DNA of 64,000 bases, from NCBI GenBank assembly GCA_963989385.1, contig OZ022509.1, positions 53,336,271 to 53,400,270 of the forward strand, in the 5' to 3' direction. The translations under genes were made by a program, and so were the position numbers. Positions 1 through 11,018 of the stretch are shown here, in pieces (position 1 is the stretch's first letter; each line of letters starts with the position of its first letter). This DNA is from Ctena decussata. Lineage: Eukaryota; Mollusca; Bivalvia; Lucinida; Lucinidae. Under the pieces are notes generated by a model. The model worked only from the letters and a program-made list of their open reading frames with translations, was not told the DNA's origin and ran no database searches.

Positions 1-789
1 TAGTTTGTCCTCTATTCTTTGAAATCTCAATATGACATAGCTTGGAAAAATCCTTCTTGAAATTTTGCAGATGTAAATTTTGTCAGCTGCTCTTATGGTG
101 CTTTAAGAGTTTAAGACATAGAGGTTTTGGTTTAACACTCTAGGCCATGCACAGTGTATGTGGTATAAGTCACTAATTTGGTGCCGTGATAAGGATCAGC
201 ATTCCTATGTTTTATTTCTCAAACATTGCAGAAAACTGTATGTCTAGATATTTCAACACTTGCAGAACCAAAAGTACTGGTTGTTGAATTTGCAAACAGC
301 ACTGTTCCATATGAGATGACTTGAAAATGAGCGGCCTTATCCGGATTATACCATTTGTCCTCTAGTCTTTAATTTTCAGTATGATACAGAACTGGTCTCA
401 ACTTTCACAAATTCTCAATAAGATACACACAGTGACCTGAAAGTATACATCTACTAAATTTGTTCAATATAGCCATGAAATTTGGCCTCATATCCTATAC
501 ACATCTAGTACCATATAGGAAGGAAATGCTTTCTGGGCAAAAAAGTAAAGGCTACCCTTATGATAAAAGGCGTGACGTGGTATGGTTTCTCTCAGCCTCC
601 ATCTGTCTCCCTTAGCAAATGCTGATTATATATATGTGAACAAGCATAGAGCTTTATATATTTATTTCATGTTATTCCACATGACTGTATCCTTATAAAC
701 AAGCATCCTTATTAAAACAGCAGAACTGTATGGCTTCTTCATATTGCGACCTTTCACTGTTTCTGACTGACTTACCGTATCTCTTCAGC
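1..789. other. Non-coding 3' flank of the zinc-finger gene
   Basis: No convincing coding sequence on either strand. It lies downstream of the two-finger last exon of the minus-strand gene. A minus-strand AATAAA is present near 663, about 590 bases past the stop codon, but nothing else marks it as the true poly(A) signal. Confidence 0.4.
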
Positions 790-804
790 TATAAGAATGG
801 ATTG

Positions 805-915
805 AGGATACGAATGGAGGGGGGATTCCCCTTTAAAGCAATCCCAAAAATCTAAATCTATCTCATCAGATGGATCTAGATTTTTAGGACTGTTTTGGAA
901 GGAAAAAAATGTTAT
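805..915. repeat. Short hairpin MITE, 'TCTAGAT' family
   Basis: Imperfect inverted repeat built around AATCCCAAAAATCTA and its complement, with a loop near ATCTCATCAGATGG. Related copies are at 6677-6772, 12095-12190, 22900-22975 and 43262-43385, so this is a dispersed non-autonomous hairpin repeat. No coding potential. Confidence 0.6.
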
Positions 916-1006
916 AAAGCTGAATTACTCAAAACTGATTTAGCTATTAGGGTTCATCCTAGACTGTGATAGGTCCCATCTGATAACCAAGTAAATACAA
1001 TATTAT

Positions 1007-1209
1007 CAGAGCTACAGATAAGAGGGGATATTAGGAATAATTCAAAGATAATTTTTCTTATTTCTCATTGAAAACATATCTTTTGACCCCTCATTAGAAT
1101 CGTCTCGCCAAGACGATTCTAATGAGGGGTCACAATGTATGTTTCAATGGAAAAATAAGAAAAATTATCCCTAAATTATCCCTGTTACTCCTTCTTATCT
1201 GGAGCTCTG
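1007..1209. mobile_element. Hairpin MITE with CAGAGCTC ends
   Basis: Terminal inverted repeat beginning CAGAGCT and ending GAGCTCTG, with a central palindrome (CGTCTCGCCAAGACG) and mirrored 'AATAAGAAAAATTATCC' arms. It is flanked by ATTAT on both sides (1002-1006 and 1210-1214), a likely target-site duplication. Other copies lie at 6388-6590 and 9519-9722, and an interrupted one at 15989-17530. The superfamily is not assigned. Confidence 0.7.
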
Positions 1210-1250
1210 ATTATACTCTTTTCCTGCAGGTGCAATTACATGTATATGTA

Positions 1251-1456
1251 TCATCTTGCAGTATGAACAAACATATGTGTTCTCATGTTATATTCCACAT
1301 TAAAACATTTTCCACAAACAGGACACTTGAACGGCTTCTCTCCGGTATGAACTCTCTCATGGCGAAGAACGTCAGTTCGTGACAGGAATCGTTTATCACA
1401 ATATCCACAAGAAAATTTTCGTTTTGTCTGTACTTTTCTCCAATCGCTGAACAAAC
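1251..1456 (-). CDS. C2H2 zinc-finger gene, alternative last exon B (two fingers)
   Basis: Terminal coding exon of the minus-strand zinc-finger gene. A 3' splice site (pyrimidine-rich tract ending TTTCAG at 1462-1457) is followed by 206 bases that open in phase 1 and end with TGA at 1253-1251. It encodes two classical C2H2 fingers: Cys17/Cys20/His33/His37 and Cys45/Cys48/His61/His65 of the exon, joined by a canonical TGEKPF linker, and ends three residues after the last histidine. The phase matches the donor at 13000 exactly, as does that of the exon at 8234-7624, so the two are competing last exons. Such fingers normally bind DNA in the nucleus. Splicing is inferred from sites and phase only. 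Confidence 0.8.
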
Positions 1457-2494
1457 CTGAAACTAGATCAAAGAAATAGAGAAATCCATGTAAGTGTCTT
1501 TTGATATCCAGTTAATCGTCGAGCCTGATAAACCTGTTTTGGAGCCTGATAAACTTGATATCAAAGACACTTACATGATTTTCTATTTATCATGCACCAT
1601 TAGAAGATTTAAAGGTGTAAAGAGAATCGACCAAATGATAAGCAACACAGTTTTGTTTGAAACTGCTGACATCACAAATGGGTTATGATGTAAGAAAGTG
1701 ACATCATTTAACCAATCGAATCTAGTTACCACAGAGTCAGTGTCTGACACCATCAGTACAATTGTCTTCAGAGATTGCTTCTATAGGCATTGCCTGACAT
1801 CATTCACACAAGCAGTTCTACAGTGGCAGCTGCTCTATGTTATCATACCCTTGTTATCAAGCGGAAATTTCAGCAGATGCATTATCTATAATACTAAATA
1901 AACGAAGTAACGCATAAACTGTAAAATTGGTGACATTTTCAAGCGTAATTTCTATACTGGTTCTTTCGCATATTGCTATCATTGATAATTTCGGTTAGCG
2001 TGTCTTTTAGTTTCACGTAGATTTAAAGAATTTGGGAATTAAATTCGTCTTTCATTTTAAATTCTCCCAAGTATTTTTCAAGAAACTTCGACTATTGACG
2101 AATTTTTTTTTGTCAACAATGGGTGCGTTCGAGTATTAATTTTCCTGTACTCGAATACACGTTTTAAATTAATCCGATCGTTTCGGTTCTGTGTCGTTAT
2201 ATCGGCGCGCTGCTTAGCAAGTCCAAATTTAGCAGGTTCTAATGCAAAAATCCGACCCATGAACGTACGTCATTCCCCATAAATAACGATTTAATTTTGT
2301 ATTTTTGCTCATATGTCTAAACGGATGAAGAACTAAATGGTCATAGTCCCGACGGCCCTGGCTCGAAACGACCCATTTTCTTCCAGAACGATAGTCAATA
2401 CGAGTAGCCAGTCGAACTCGCCCATTGAAGAATAAAGCTCAGCGCACATGGTCTTTCGAAAAGTTGGACGGACACACAGCGCCAAGTGTGTGCG
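1457..2494. other. Intronic/intergenic sequence, nothing recognised
   Basis: AT-rich stretch without a supportable exon on either strand. A short direct echo ('GAGCCTGATAAAC') occurs at about 1520 and 1543. On the minus strand this would be intron between the six-finger and two-finger last exons. Confidence 0.4.
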
Positions 2495-2560
2495 GCTATG
2501 GTTACGTACCGCAGAGCCACTTGGGGAACGTCGTTAGGAGAATTCAAACTGAACTGAACT
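2495..2560 (+). repeat. SINE 3' end with GAACT tail
   Basis: The segment ending CGTCGTTAGGAGAATT followed by repeats of GAACT matches the segment at 43185-43233, which ends in the same way and is bounded by a direct repeat. It is therefore the 3' end of a dispersed retroposon. Its 5' head is not defined here. Confidence 0.5.
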
Positions 2561-2779
2561 TTGAAAAGACAAAAATTAAAAATGTCTAAGGTTAACACAC
2601 ATGCGCCAGGTAAGAAAGGGCATTTTTTCCAGCGAAGCAGACAAATCAATTTCAATAATTCAACGAAGCTAAATAAGCCTTTAGTCTTCAGAGGGCTTGA
2701 ATATTTTCCCCCAAAACGTTCCAGGACCCACTTTTTCCAGAAAAAAAAATACCCAGGACAGGTAACATAACCAAGATGG

Positions 2780-3479
2780 CAAACTTTTATTATGGTAAAA
2801 AATTTCAAAAATCTTCTCCCCCAGAACCACGCCGGGCCGCGTAGCGCAATCGGTAGGGCATCTGACTCATAAGTCAGAGGTCCTGGGTTCGAAACCCGGT
2901 CTGGCCACATACTTTCGTTTCTCCTTCCGCTGATTCAAGAAGGGCAGTTGTGTTACTGGCGAAAGTATGTGCACTTAGTTCTGGTTAACCGCTTAGGAGG
3001 TCTAAGCCTGCCCAGGAATAGTGTGGTTAGGTTAACTGACCGTCCCAACATGACCTTAGCTGTTTACCGTGGACGTTAAGCATCAAATCAACCAATTCTC
3101 CCCCAGAACCACAAATCCTATGATCTTGAAACTTAGCATGTCGCAGCAAGGACTCAAAAGCTCAACAAAATTTATATAATGATGACCCTGGGATGACCTT
3201 GATCTGTTTTACGGCAAGGTCAACTTTTGAGTCACTTAGGTTTTTCTATAGGAAAAAGTGAAAAAAGTTGATTTTTTTAGAAACAATGCAGTCTGCTACC
3301 TGAAAGTTTGTAGATGCAGACAACTAATTAGGTAAATGAAGCTTTAGTGAGTATTCATGGTAAAGGTCATATCTTCACCTGGGCCTAAGGCCATTTTCAT
3401 AGAAAAATTAAAACTCGCTTTTTTATATAAACTTGACCACCATGAAATATTTCCGCGCTTGCGCGGGCTCTTTTCTAGT
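2780..3479 (-). mobile_element. Helentron-like element fragment, reverse orientation, interrupted by a SINE
   Basis: Read on the minus strand it starts with ACTAGAAAA (3479-3471), followed by a GC-rich self-complementary core (3467-3453, CCCGCGCAAGCGCGG). This is the same head design as the elements at 16133, 18161, 20233 and 33722. The body resembles one unit of a tandem array and is split by the SINE at 2831-3095. The far end is not recognisable, so it is probably truncated. The left limit is approximate. Confidence 0.5.
2831..3095 (+). mobile_element. tRNA-derived SINE (tRNA-Met-like head)
   Basis: Bases 2831-2906 fold as a tRNA with acceptor GCCGGGC / GTCTGGC, an anticodon loop CTCATAA (CAT, Met-like), an A box (TAGCGCAATCGG) and a B box (GGTTCGAAACC). 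A body of about 190 bases follows and is shared with the SINEs at 19888-20125 and 21686-21962. A perfect 17-bp direct repeat (TTCTCCCCCAGAACCAC) flanks it at 2814-2830 and 3096-3112, proving retroposition. The head is almost certainly not a functional tRNA gene. It may belong to the RUDI/V-SINE group known from molluscs, but that assignment needs alignment. Confidence 0.9.
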
Positions 3480-5969
3480 ATAAACAAATAATATGGGAGA
3501 GCCTATCTTATGATTTTAGGTCCTCTGGAAAAATAAGATTGTTAATGCTAATATGAATTATATTTGACTTTCAACTCTCCCGATTTCGGGTTAAAATATA
3601 CATATTTTTACCTGATTTTCTGTTGAAAATAATTTTTATTTCAATGACTCAAGCATTTACATTTATTTTATCGTAACTTTCTCCCCTTGAGTGACAAGAT
3701 TTTAAAATTTCCTGTAAATCAATTCATAAGAAAAAGCTGGCCTAACACTTTTAAGCGCCAGAAACATAAATAAGGAATTAGCAAACAGTGTAAATCCAGA
3801 TGAGGTAGCCCTTAATGAGCCACCTTATCTGTATCAACATTATTGGCCCACTGTTCTTTGAATTCTCAATATAACATAGCTTGGATAGCCATGTTTACAT
3901 GTATACTAGTCAAAAGTTCTAACCGGCCACTTAGTTCTTATCATTTTTCCTCAACGCTTTAGCAATCTCACAGCTCAATTTACAGCCACAGATATGTGTC
4001 GGTAAACCATGTCACTAAAAGGTTTAGCAATATTCAGTAGATTGTATCCAGGAGGCACAGATGAATACGGGTACCCCCATTTTCAAAATTAACAAGAATT
4101 TGCATTGAGTGGTGGGGTAAGTTTTAACATTTTGATGCAAAGCGACCGCCGCCATGCAGGAAGAGTGTTCATTTCTGCATAAATCTGTTTCTTTAGTCAT
4201 TTGCTTTAGTAATGAAGTGATTTTGCTCAGGTAAATTGGATATTTCAATAGTTGACTTTTCACAAATTGTGACGAAATGCTGGTTTTTGTGACTTTTAAA
4301 AATAGGGGTACCTGTGTTCATCGGAGCATCCAGGATGTGAAGTTCAGAATTTTGTCAAATCTTTTATAGGCTAATTTGACTGACACATCTGCCTATTTTG
4401 GGATGTAAATAAAATTGCAAGATTGTTTTTGGCTTTGAAAAAAATCGATAAAATGTAAGTGGCCGGTTAGAACTTTTGGCTAGTATATATTTCATAAATT
4501 AATGAAAATGATATCAATTAATTTGTTTCCTAATAAATCAAATTTTATTACATGATTTTACTTTTAAAGGAACAACATAATCCTGTAGTCACTGACTTAG
4601 TTTCATCAATGCATTTGCCAAAGTTCTTTATACTGTAAAAAAACTTATATTTGGCAGTTACTGAATTTTGGGGGATACTGGCCGTTAAGGCAAAGAGCCA
4701 TAAATATAAGTCTGTCAGAATTTAATTTTTCATACATTTACATATGCACAGCATAACAGAAATTCCAATAAAAAGGAGTACCAGATGAGTATTTGAGACA
4801 TTTTCTATACCGTTCCATTAAACTATACATTGTGGCAGCCTCAATGAGGCAATTCTAATAGATGCCACAATTGAAAGTTTAAAAGGAAAGTAAGAAAATT
4901 TGTCACAACTTTGCATCAAATTTACAATATCTGGAGCAATGGTAGATCTGTATCATGAACGCCAAAATTAAGCTGCGCCAATATGTCATTTTCGTTACAC
5001 CACAAAATTTTGATAGTGTAGATTTTAAGTGTTTTGCAGTCAATAAAGCTGGTACCTGGCTTGTGTCCGTGAGATGGACATGATGACATTACACAATACA
5101 ATTAACGAGCTGCTGAATGCTACATCTTGCCAGTCTGTGCATTGTCACAAAACAGAGCTAAACCAGAAAACTTAACGCAAAGTTTATGCCGCAAATGATG
5201 CCGATGACACCGGAAAATTAAAACTTATATCTCACTTCTGGTAGATGCAGGTGAAACAGTGACAGATAGGGGAGGTTAGGGTAACTTCCGACATGGGGGT
5301 AAATTCGGACACACCATTACAAACAGTGAAACAGTCATAATGAGCCGTCTCATCTGGATTTTCACAGTTTGGTCAGTTATTTTGTTTTAGTTCCAAACAA
5401 CTGACATATAAAGGAAACACTTGTCACTGTCTGAATTTACCCACTGTACGAAGTTTACTGTCACAAGAATTCCCCAGAATGCATTGTCTCGCCTGTTTGC
5501 TCATTGTCACAAAACAGAGCTAAATCTGAAAACTAGATGCAAATTTTATGTGCTGATGTTGGAAAAGTAACACCTATGTCACGTGTCTGCTAGTTACCGG
5601 ACAATAAACTGAACAGCTGCTAGCCTGTTCCTCTTACCATTCTTCGCTGGACTAATAACATCAAGTCTAAAACATACCAACTGAGCCTTTAACTATTTAT
5701 CCTTTTTTGACTTGTGGACCAGTCTGTCCTTAATAAGTTATCATTTGGATGAGTCCATTTCTAGTTTTAAGGGTTTCTTTCTTTCATTTTTATTGCATTT
5801 TAAATAGGGTAGAAATTCCTGTAAGCAAACAGTGTAGACCCTGATCAGACTCCACTGGATCTGCACTGTTTGCAAATGTCTCTAAAACAGGTTTCCAATC
5901 TTAGAAACGTTAGAGAGATAATCAAGCTGTATAATCATCTCCTACTGTCATTTCAGTATTTATTTAAGG
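3480..5969. other. Intronic sequence with scattered MITE debris
   Basis: No supportable exon. Fragments of the 'GCAAACAGTGTAGAYCC' hairpin repeat occur near 3785-3850, 5325-5350 and 5820-5880, and two related blocks containing 'TCTGTGCATTGTCACAAAACAGAGCTAAA'-type sequence lie near 5130-5165 and 5490-5530. It looks like old repeat debris. Confidence 0.4.
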
Positions 5970-6121
5970 AATGAATTTCATTTTTCTGATGTTTATTGAA
6001 GTATAAACTACATTGGGTCGCATGCAAAGTAAGTGAACCCTCCCTTCCGGGTTCACTTACTTTGCATGTGACCCAATGTAGTTTATACTTCCATAAACAT
6101 ATGAAAAATTAAGTTCATTTC
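5970..6121. repeat. Near-perfect hairpin repeat (about 70-bp arms)
   Basis: Two arms, 5970-6040 and 6051-6121, are almost perfect reverse complements around a short TCCCTTCC loop. The inner 40 bases of each arm (GTATAAACTACATTGGGTC and onward) differ at one position. The intact pairing suggests a young MITE or a strong foldback. No coding potential. Confidence 0.75.
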
Positions 6122-6387
6122 TTATATTTGCATTCTTTTCTATTATTTGACCACAAATTGGCGTTAGGGGCTACAGTTGAAGCAGAAAAAACATTTCTAC
6201 GCAGTTTTTCTACAAAAAGCTGAACAGCATCAACAAGGTCATAATGTCGCTACGGTCCAATCTGATTGGAGAACCATGGTTTATTTTTACGTCACTTAAC
6301 GTCATGTAATGTCGCCTGAACTGTAGTATAAACTACATTATGTTCTAATGGTTTACCATAGGGCTTTCTATTAACTGCACGGATAAT

Positions 6388-6590
6388 CAGAGCTCTAGAT
6401 AAGGGGGGTATTTGATGATAATTGAAGGATAATTTTTTTTATTTCTCATTGAAACCATATGTTGTGACCCCTCATCTGAACCGTCTCGTCGGGACGGTTC
6501 AGATGAGGGGTCACAACATATGTTTTTATGCAGAAATAACAAAAATTATCCCTAATTATCACCAAATACTCCCTCTTATCTAGAGCTCTG
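6388..6590. mobile_element. Hairpin MITE with CAGAGCTC ends, intact copy
   Basis: Best preserved copy of the family: CAGAGCTC at the left, GAGCTCTG at the right, a central CGTCTCGTCGGGACG palindrome and mirrored arms. The direct repeat GATAAT flanks it at 6382-6387 and 6591-6596. This copy shows the uninterrupted sequence at the point where the copy at 15989-17530 carries a 1.35-kb insertion. Confidence 0.75.
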
Positions 6591-6676
6591 GATAATGTAA
6601 ATATTCGGCTATGAAATAGTGTTTTCTCCTTTCAAGAATGACCACAATGTCTAATTCAGTCTTTTGAAATTCTGCT

Positions 6677-6772
6677 GTAAGAGCGGTGTTTCCCTTCTAA
6701 GAAAATCCCCAAAATCTAGTACAATCTTATATGACAGATCTAGATTTTTGGTATTGCTTTGGAAGGAAAATA
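6677..6772. repeat. Short hairpin MITE, 'TCTAGAT' family
   Basis: A diverged copy with AATCCCCAAAATCTAG on one arm and CTAGATTTTTGGTATTGC on the other. Non-coding. Confidence 0.5.
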
Positions 6773-6803
6773 CCTAATCATATAACCAAAGAAATACTAT
6801 TTT

Positions 6804-6866
6804 TTTCCACAGGTCTGACACTTGTGGGATCCACAGCCATGTAGTCCTTGGTTGTGATGTATTAAA
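6804..6866 (-). pseudogene. Decayed fragment of the six-finger last exon (copy 1)
   Basis: On the minus strand it reads as a short peptide ending in a Cys-x2-Cys finger start (HKCQTCGKK) and then TAG. It matches the junction of fingers 5 and 6 in the exon at 8234-7624 (HKCQQCGKL). The rest of finger 6 is missing. It lies beside the same hairpin-repeat sequence as the copy at 7077-7215, so these are partial downstream duplications of the exon end. A minimal alternative exon is possible but unlikely. Confidence 0.55.
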
Positions 6867-6879
6867 GCATCCAAAAAAG

Positions 6880-7015
6880 CAAACGACAAAATTTAAGTCT
6901 GCAAAAATACAAAAACTGTTTCATCCAAGCTGTATCATATTGAGAATTCAAAGACTAGAGGGCCAACAGTGTAGACCCAGATGAGGTGGCTCATCTGGAT
7001 CCAAACTATTTGCAA
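6880..7015. repeat. Hairpin repeat 'GTGTAGACCCAGATGAGG' family
   Basis: Contains the palindromic core CAGATGAGGTGGCTCATCTGG with CAAAGACTAGAGGGC on its left. The same unit recurs at 7260-7400, 10100-10215, 43680-43760 and 57000-57085. Non-coding MITE-like repeat. Confidence 0.6.
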
Positions 7016-7076
7016 AGTCAACTATTTTTTTCTGGCACTTTTAGTCTTTTAGTGTTACGGGGTAATCAACTAGGTA

Positions 7077-7215
7077 GTGGCCTCCTACTGTCATTATGTG
7101 TTCAATGACATGACCAAATATGGTATGCCAAACTGCTCCTCCGATGGCATAATTTTCCACACTACTGACACTTGTGAAATCCACTGCCATGTAGTCCTTG
7201 GCTGTGTTGTATTAA
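7077..7215 (-). pseudogene. Decayed duplicate of the last zinc finger exon end (copy 2)
   Basis: The minus strand matches the last 45 or so codons of the exon at 8234-7624, including the final finger (RRSSLAYHIWSCH) and the same TGA. The codon after the first finger-6 cysteine and glutamine is TAG in place of CAG, and several other changes are present. It is therefore a broken tandem copy and not a usable exon. The matching sequence continues past the stop (ACACATAATGACAGTAGGAG), showing a segment duplication of roughly 500-bp offset, not retroposition. Confidence 0.7.
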
Positions 7216-7259
7216 CCCTTAAAGCCCCCCAAAAAGCAGACAACAAAATTTACGCCTTC

Positions 7260-7400
7260 AAAATTTCAAAAAAAACGTTTCGTTTAAGCTATATCATATT
7301 GAGAATTCAAAGACTAGAGGGCAAACAGTGTAGACCCAGATGAGGCAGCTCAATATGAGCCACCTCATCTGGATCCACACTGTTTGCAAATTCAACTATA
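7260..7400. repeat. Hairpin repeat 'GTGTAGACCCAGATGAGG' family, intact copy
   Basis: Arms GCAAACAGTGTAGACCCAGA (7323 onward) and its complement ending near 7388 flank GGCAGCTCAATATGAGCC. It lies in the 3' flank of the six-finger exon, between the exon and its decayed copies. Confidence 0.65.
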
Positions 7401-7623
7401 TTCATTTCTGGCACTTTAAAGACTTTAAGGCCCAATTTCACGTCACACTTATAACTCAGATTAACTAGTCCGTGGTCTATTTTATCCTAAGGCGAAATGT
7501 AAAATTTTGGTGTTTCAAATGCTAATCCGTGTACTAAGTTCGACATGAAATTGGGCCTAGAAGTGTTAAAGAAATAATCAACTTAAGCAGAAATACATGT
7601 AGTCTCCTACTTTCATTATGTGT

Positions 7624-8234
7624 TCAATGACATGACCAAATATGGTATGCCAAACTGCTCCTCCAACGATATAATTTTCCACACTGCTGACACTTGTGGG
7701 ATCCACCGCCATGAATTCCTTTGTTATGTTGTATCAATGTGTCGCGACAGCTGAACTCTTTATCACAGTCGTAACACACAAATTTCTTCTTTTGCGTTTC
7801 GTGATTTTTTTTCAGGTGTTCTTTAAGGCTTTGCTTGTACCGAAATGTAGCGCCACATGTTGAGCATGTTTCTTTTAATTTCCTGTCATGTGATGCCAAG
7901 TGGCCTCGGTAGTTGGATAAGATATTGTAGCCTTTCTTGCACACAGAGCACCTGAATCTGAACTGTTTTGTATGCTGGGTACGAACATGCAGGCTGAGCC
8001 CACACTTGGTTTTAAACTGCTTTGCACAGTGGTCACAGACGTGTGAATATGACTGACCAGCGGCATCAGGAGGTGAATTTGTGGAACCTTCTTTGTGGGT
8101 TTTCTCATGCCTTTTAAGATTCTGTCGGAACCTACTAGTATAGGAACAAACATCACAAGCATACTGATTAGAGATTTTCTTTACTACACTGTCATCTACA
8201 ATGGCCTTTATTTCAAACGAAGAATCCAGTATGT
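7624..8234 (-). CDS. C2H2 zinc-finger gene, alternative last exon A (six fingers)
   Basis: Terminal exon preceded by TTTCTTTTCAG (acceptor AG at 8236-8235). It opens in phase 1, continuous with the donor at 13000, and runs 203 residues to TGA at 7626-7624. Six C2H2 fingers are complete, at exon residues C27/C30/H43/H47, C67/C70/H83/H88, C96/C99/H112/H116, C124/C127/H140/H145, C154/C157/H170/H175 and C182/C185/H198/H203. The linkers are irregular (only some short), unlike the TGEKPF linker of exon B. The last histidine is the C-terminal residue. It is probably a nuclear DNA-binding region. The protein as a whole is not assigned to a named family. Confidence 0.87.
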
Positions 8235-8810
8235 CTGAAAAGAAATAGGTGTATGACTCTCGTGGATCAACATCCTAGCTACAATGGTTACATATTTGAA
8301 AATGTTTGCAAAGCTTCTTCAATATTTCCTGAAATAGAGGCCTTAATGTAGGGATGGATGACAGAAAGATAACTTGACTAATTTACGTCCTTTTTAACAG
8401 TATTACAGTCATATAAGGATGATGGGAGGATGAATATGAACGATTCTATGTGAGTGAGTAAACTCAAATTTTACGTCCCACCTAAACATAAGTTTTCTGA
8501 CAACTGGACCTAGAAAGACCTCAGAAAAGTTGGATCGAATATGCGACCCCTAGATTGGTAGTCTTAATGGCACTTAGGGCCCCAATGCTGTTTAGCAAGT
8601 TTGCTAGAACTTTTGTTCCACTGACCCCTGAAGACCATTACATTTGGCCCAGCGGCTTCATTGTGTCATTTTGTATTGTCTGAAGCAAAGCAGAATGTAA
8701 CATCATGAGTCTAAGGAATAGTTGAAATATTAAAAGCGAAGAGAAACTAGCATTCATTTGCACATAGTGATTTGTTTTAAGAGTCACAGAACTCTAAATA
8801 ACTTCTGACC
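8235..8810. other. Intron sequence, nothing recognised
   Basis: Lies between the six-finger exon and the 13 kb exon on the minus strand. A fragment 'AACTGGACCTAGAAAGACCTC' near 8500 looks like dispersed repeat debris. No exon with compatible splice sites and phase was found. Confidence 0.4.
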
Positions 8811-9298
8811 CAGTGTTAGAAATAAGGCCCAGACAGCAACTTGTCCAGGGGGCAACCTGAAATGAGTTTCAACTTGCTCCCCAAGGTTTCAACTCGCCCC
8901 CTGTATTTCATTGCAATTAAACCGTTTACATGTCATTTTCTTCCGAAGTCACATAAGTAAACATAGTCCAAAAATTCTCTCCCTTTCTAAGATACTAAGC
9001 AAGAATTAATGAACTTCAGAGATAACTGACCAACAGTTTGGATCACAGCTGCCTAATCATTTTCTCAGCGCTACTTTGACTGGGACTTTTTTTTATTTTT
9101 CTCCTTCAAAACACTATATTGGTGGTTTCAAACTTTTCATGCAAAACTTCAAAAAAGACATGCAACAAAATTATTTTCCAGAATTTTATCTCTCAGAATT
9201 TCAGGTTGTCCAGAGGACAACATTCCAAGACTATCAGCTTGCCCCCTACAAATTTAACCTGTGTCGGGCAAGTGGGCAATTGCTTATTTCTAACACTG
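8811..9298. mobile_element. hAT-like MITE with CAGTGTTAGAAATAAG ends
   Basis: Inverted ends CAGTGTTAGAAATAAG (8811-8826) and CTTATTTCTAACACTG (9283-9298). CTGACC occurs immediately outside both ends (8805-8810 and 9299-9304). CAGTG-type termini suggest the hAT superfamily, though hAT duplications are normally 8 bp. No transposase. Confidence 0.65.
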
Positions 9299-9518
9299 CT
9301 GACCAAATGTTTTTGCTGTGGTAAGTTGAATGAAGAGGCAAAATGTCAAGTCATGTCTATACTGCTTACCCTCCATGCTTTGAATTCTCTATATGATCTA
9401 CCTTGGAAGAAATATTCTTTAAAATAATGCAGATGTAAATATTAGAATTTTTTGTCTGCTTTTTTTTTTTTTGTCAAAAAAAATGTTTTATTTCATAACA
9501 TCCTGGAAATTACAGAAC

Positions 9519-9722
9519 TTCAAAGCTCCAGATAAGAGGGGGTACTGAGGATAATTCTAAGATAATTTTTCTTATTTCTAAATGAAAAAATATGTTGTGA
9601 CCCCTCATTAGAACTGTCTCGGCGAGACGGTTCTAATGAAGGGTCACAACATATGTTTTAATGGAGATTTAAGGGAAATTATCCCTAAATTATCCCCGTT
9701 ACCCCTTCTTATTCGGAGCACT
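9519..9722. mobile_element. Hairpin MITE, CAGAGCTC family, diverged ends
   Basis: Internal palindrome TGTCTCGGCGAGACGGTTC with mirrored GTTGTGACCCCTCATTAGAAC arms, matching the copies at 1007-1209 and 6388-6590. The outer ends are mutated and no target duplication can be defined. Confidence 0.65.
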
Positions 9723-11018
9723 GGAACTTTTTGTCTATTCATATGGCACTTTGTGTGTATTAGAATTCATTTGTGTGAACACAAAAGCAAGATATGAGCA
9801 GATAACTCCTTATTACAGTTTTCAACTCCTTATTATTTCACAGTTTCAATGTTATATAAAGCTATTTGAAAGATGTCATTTCTTACCGTCATTGTCAGGC
9901 TTGTTCCCATACTGGCATCCATGTCCCTGTTGGGGAAACTGTCACATGACTCACATATAGCATTGTACATTTTGTGTGGAAAATGTATTTACAAAAACAC
10001 AAGACAGTATACAAAAAAAAAATTAAAACTTCTACCACCTAGACTAGAAGTTCTTTTTCAGTTGACTCTCAAAGCACCAAAAAAGCAGACAACAAAGTTT
10101 ACGTCAGCAAAACTTCAATAAATGTTTCAACCAAGCTATACCATATTGAGACTTCAAAGAATAGAGGGAAAACAGAGTAGATTCAGAGGAGGTGGATCTA
10201 CTATGCTTGCAAATTCAACTTTTTTTTACTTCTGGCACTTTAATGGGTAAACTATACATTTATAATCCTATGATGATACTAGTGACTGATACTAGTGTCA
10301 GAAGCTAAAGATTCTGCAAGTCATATAAGAGCACTCTGGTCTACTATGCTCTTTACTTAAGATAATACCCATGTCTCGCTTCAGCAACTTGCAGACCAGA
10401 TAATAATACATGGCAGCTGTTTTGTGCACTTAACTTCTCTGATTTTTACCAACCCATTAAAAATTTGGGCACTAGATATTTGAACAGCTACCATGTAGTA
10501 TTGTCTCACCAGAAAGAAGGCACTGTGTTTTCCCTAACAAGGGCACCTTCCCTAAAAAAAGCACCCCCTTAGAGTTTGCTCTCTCATTCTTGATAATACA
10601 TATCAGATATATACAGAATTTAAAGTAATATAACATGGCTTCAGCATACCAATTCTACTTGTCTGCTAACCATGACGAGTGTTTCTTGCTGGAGGACAGG
10701 TAAAAAATTTCTTCTGACTCTCTTCTGTTTCTTGTGTAAACAGCTGATACACCCATGCAGGACAAGTGGAAATTTAAAGAATTTTCCAGCTCTGTACAGA
10801 TTGAGTATATAACTACATGTTTGTTCCAAAATAAATTGCACTCATCATCCTTGTATTGGCACCACTTATACAATATACATGTATACCATTTTTCATCTAA
10901 ACACCTTAAAATAATATCATAATATCACAAAGGTCATGCAAAACTGACTGAAATAAATCTTACCATAACCCTCCACCCCCACCCCCAAATGGTATTTGTT
11001 GCTGATTGTTCTAAGGAA
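9723..11018. other. Intron sequence with repeat debris
   Basis: No supportable exon. A degenerate copy of the 'GTGTAGACCCAGATGAGG' repeat lies near 10075-10215. A Cys-x2-Cys-like peptide with a GTAAGA donor occurs on the minus strand near 9890-9960, but no acceptor opens its frame. Confidence 0.4.

Noticed and set aside
2831..2906. Functional tRNA-Met gene
   Set aside because: It is joined to a SINE body, has a perfect 17-bp target duplication, and has relatives with mutated anticodons.
9875..9970. Minus-strand Cys-x2-Cys peptide (CESCDSF) followed by a GTAAGA donor, possibly another finger exon
   Set aside because: No acceptor lies between the upstream stop and the peptide that gives an open frame, and the expected histidines are absent.
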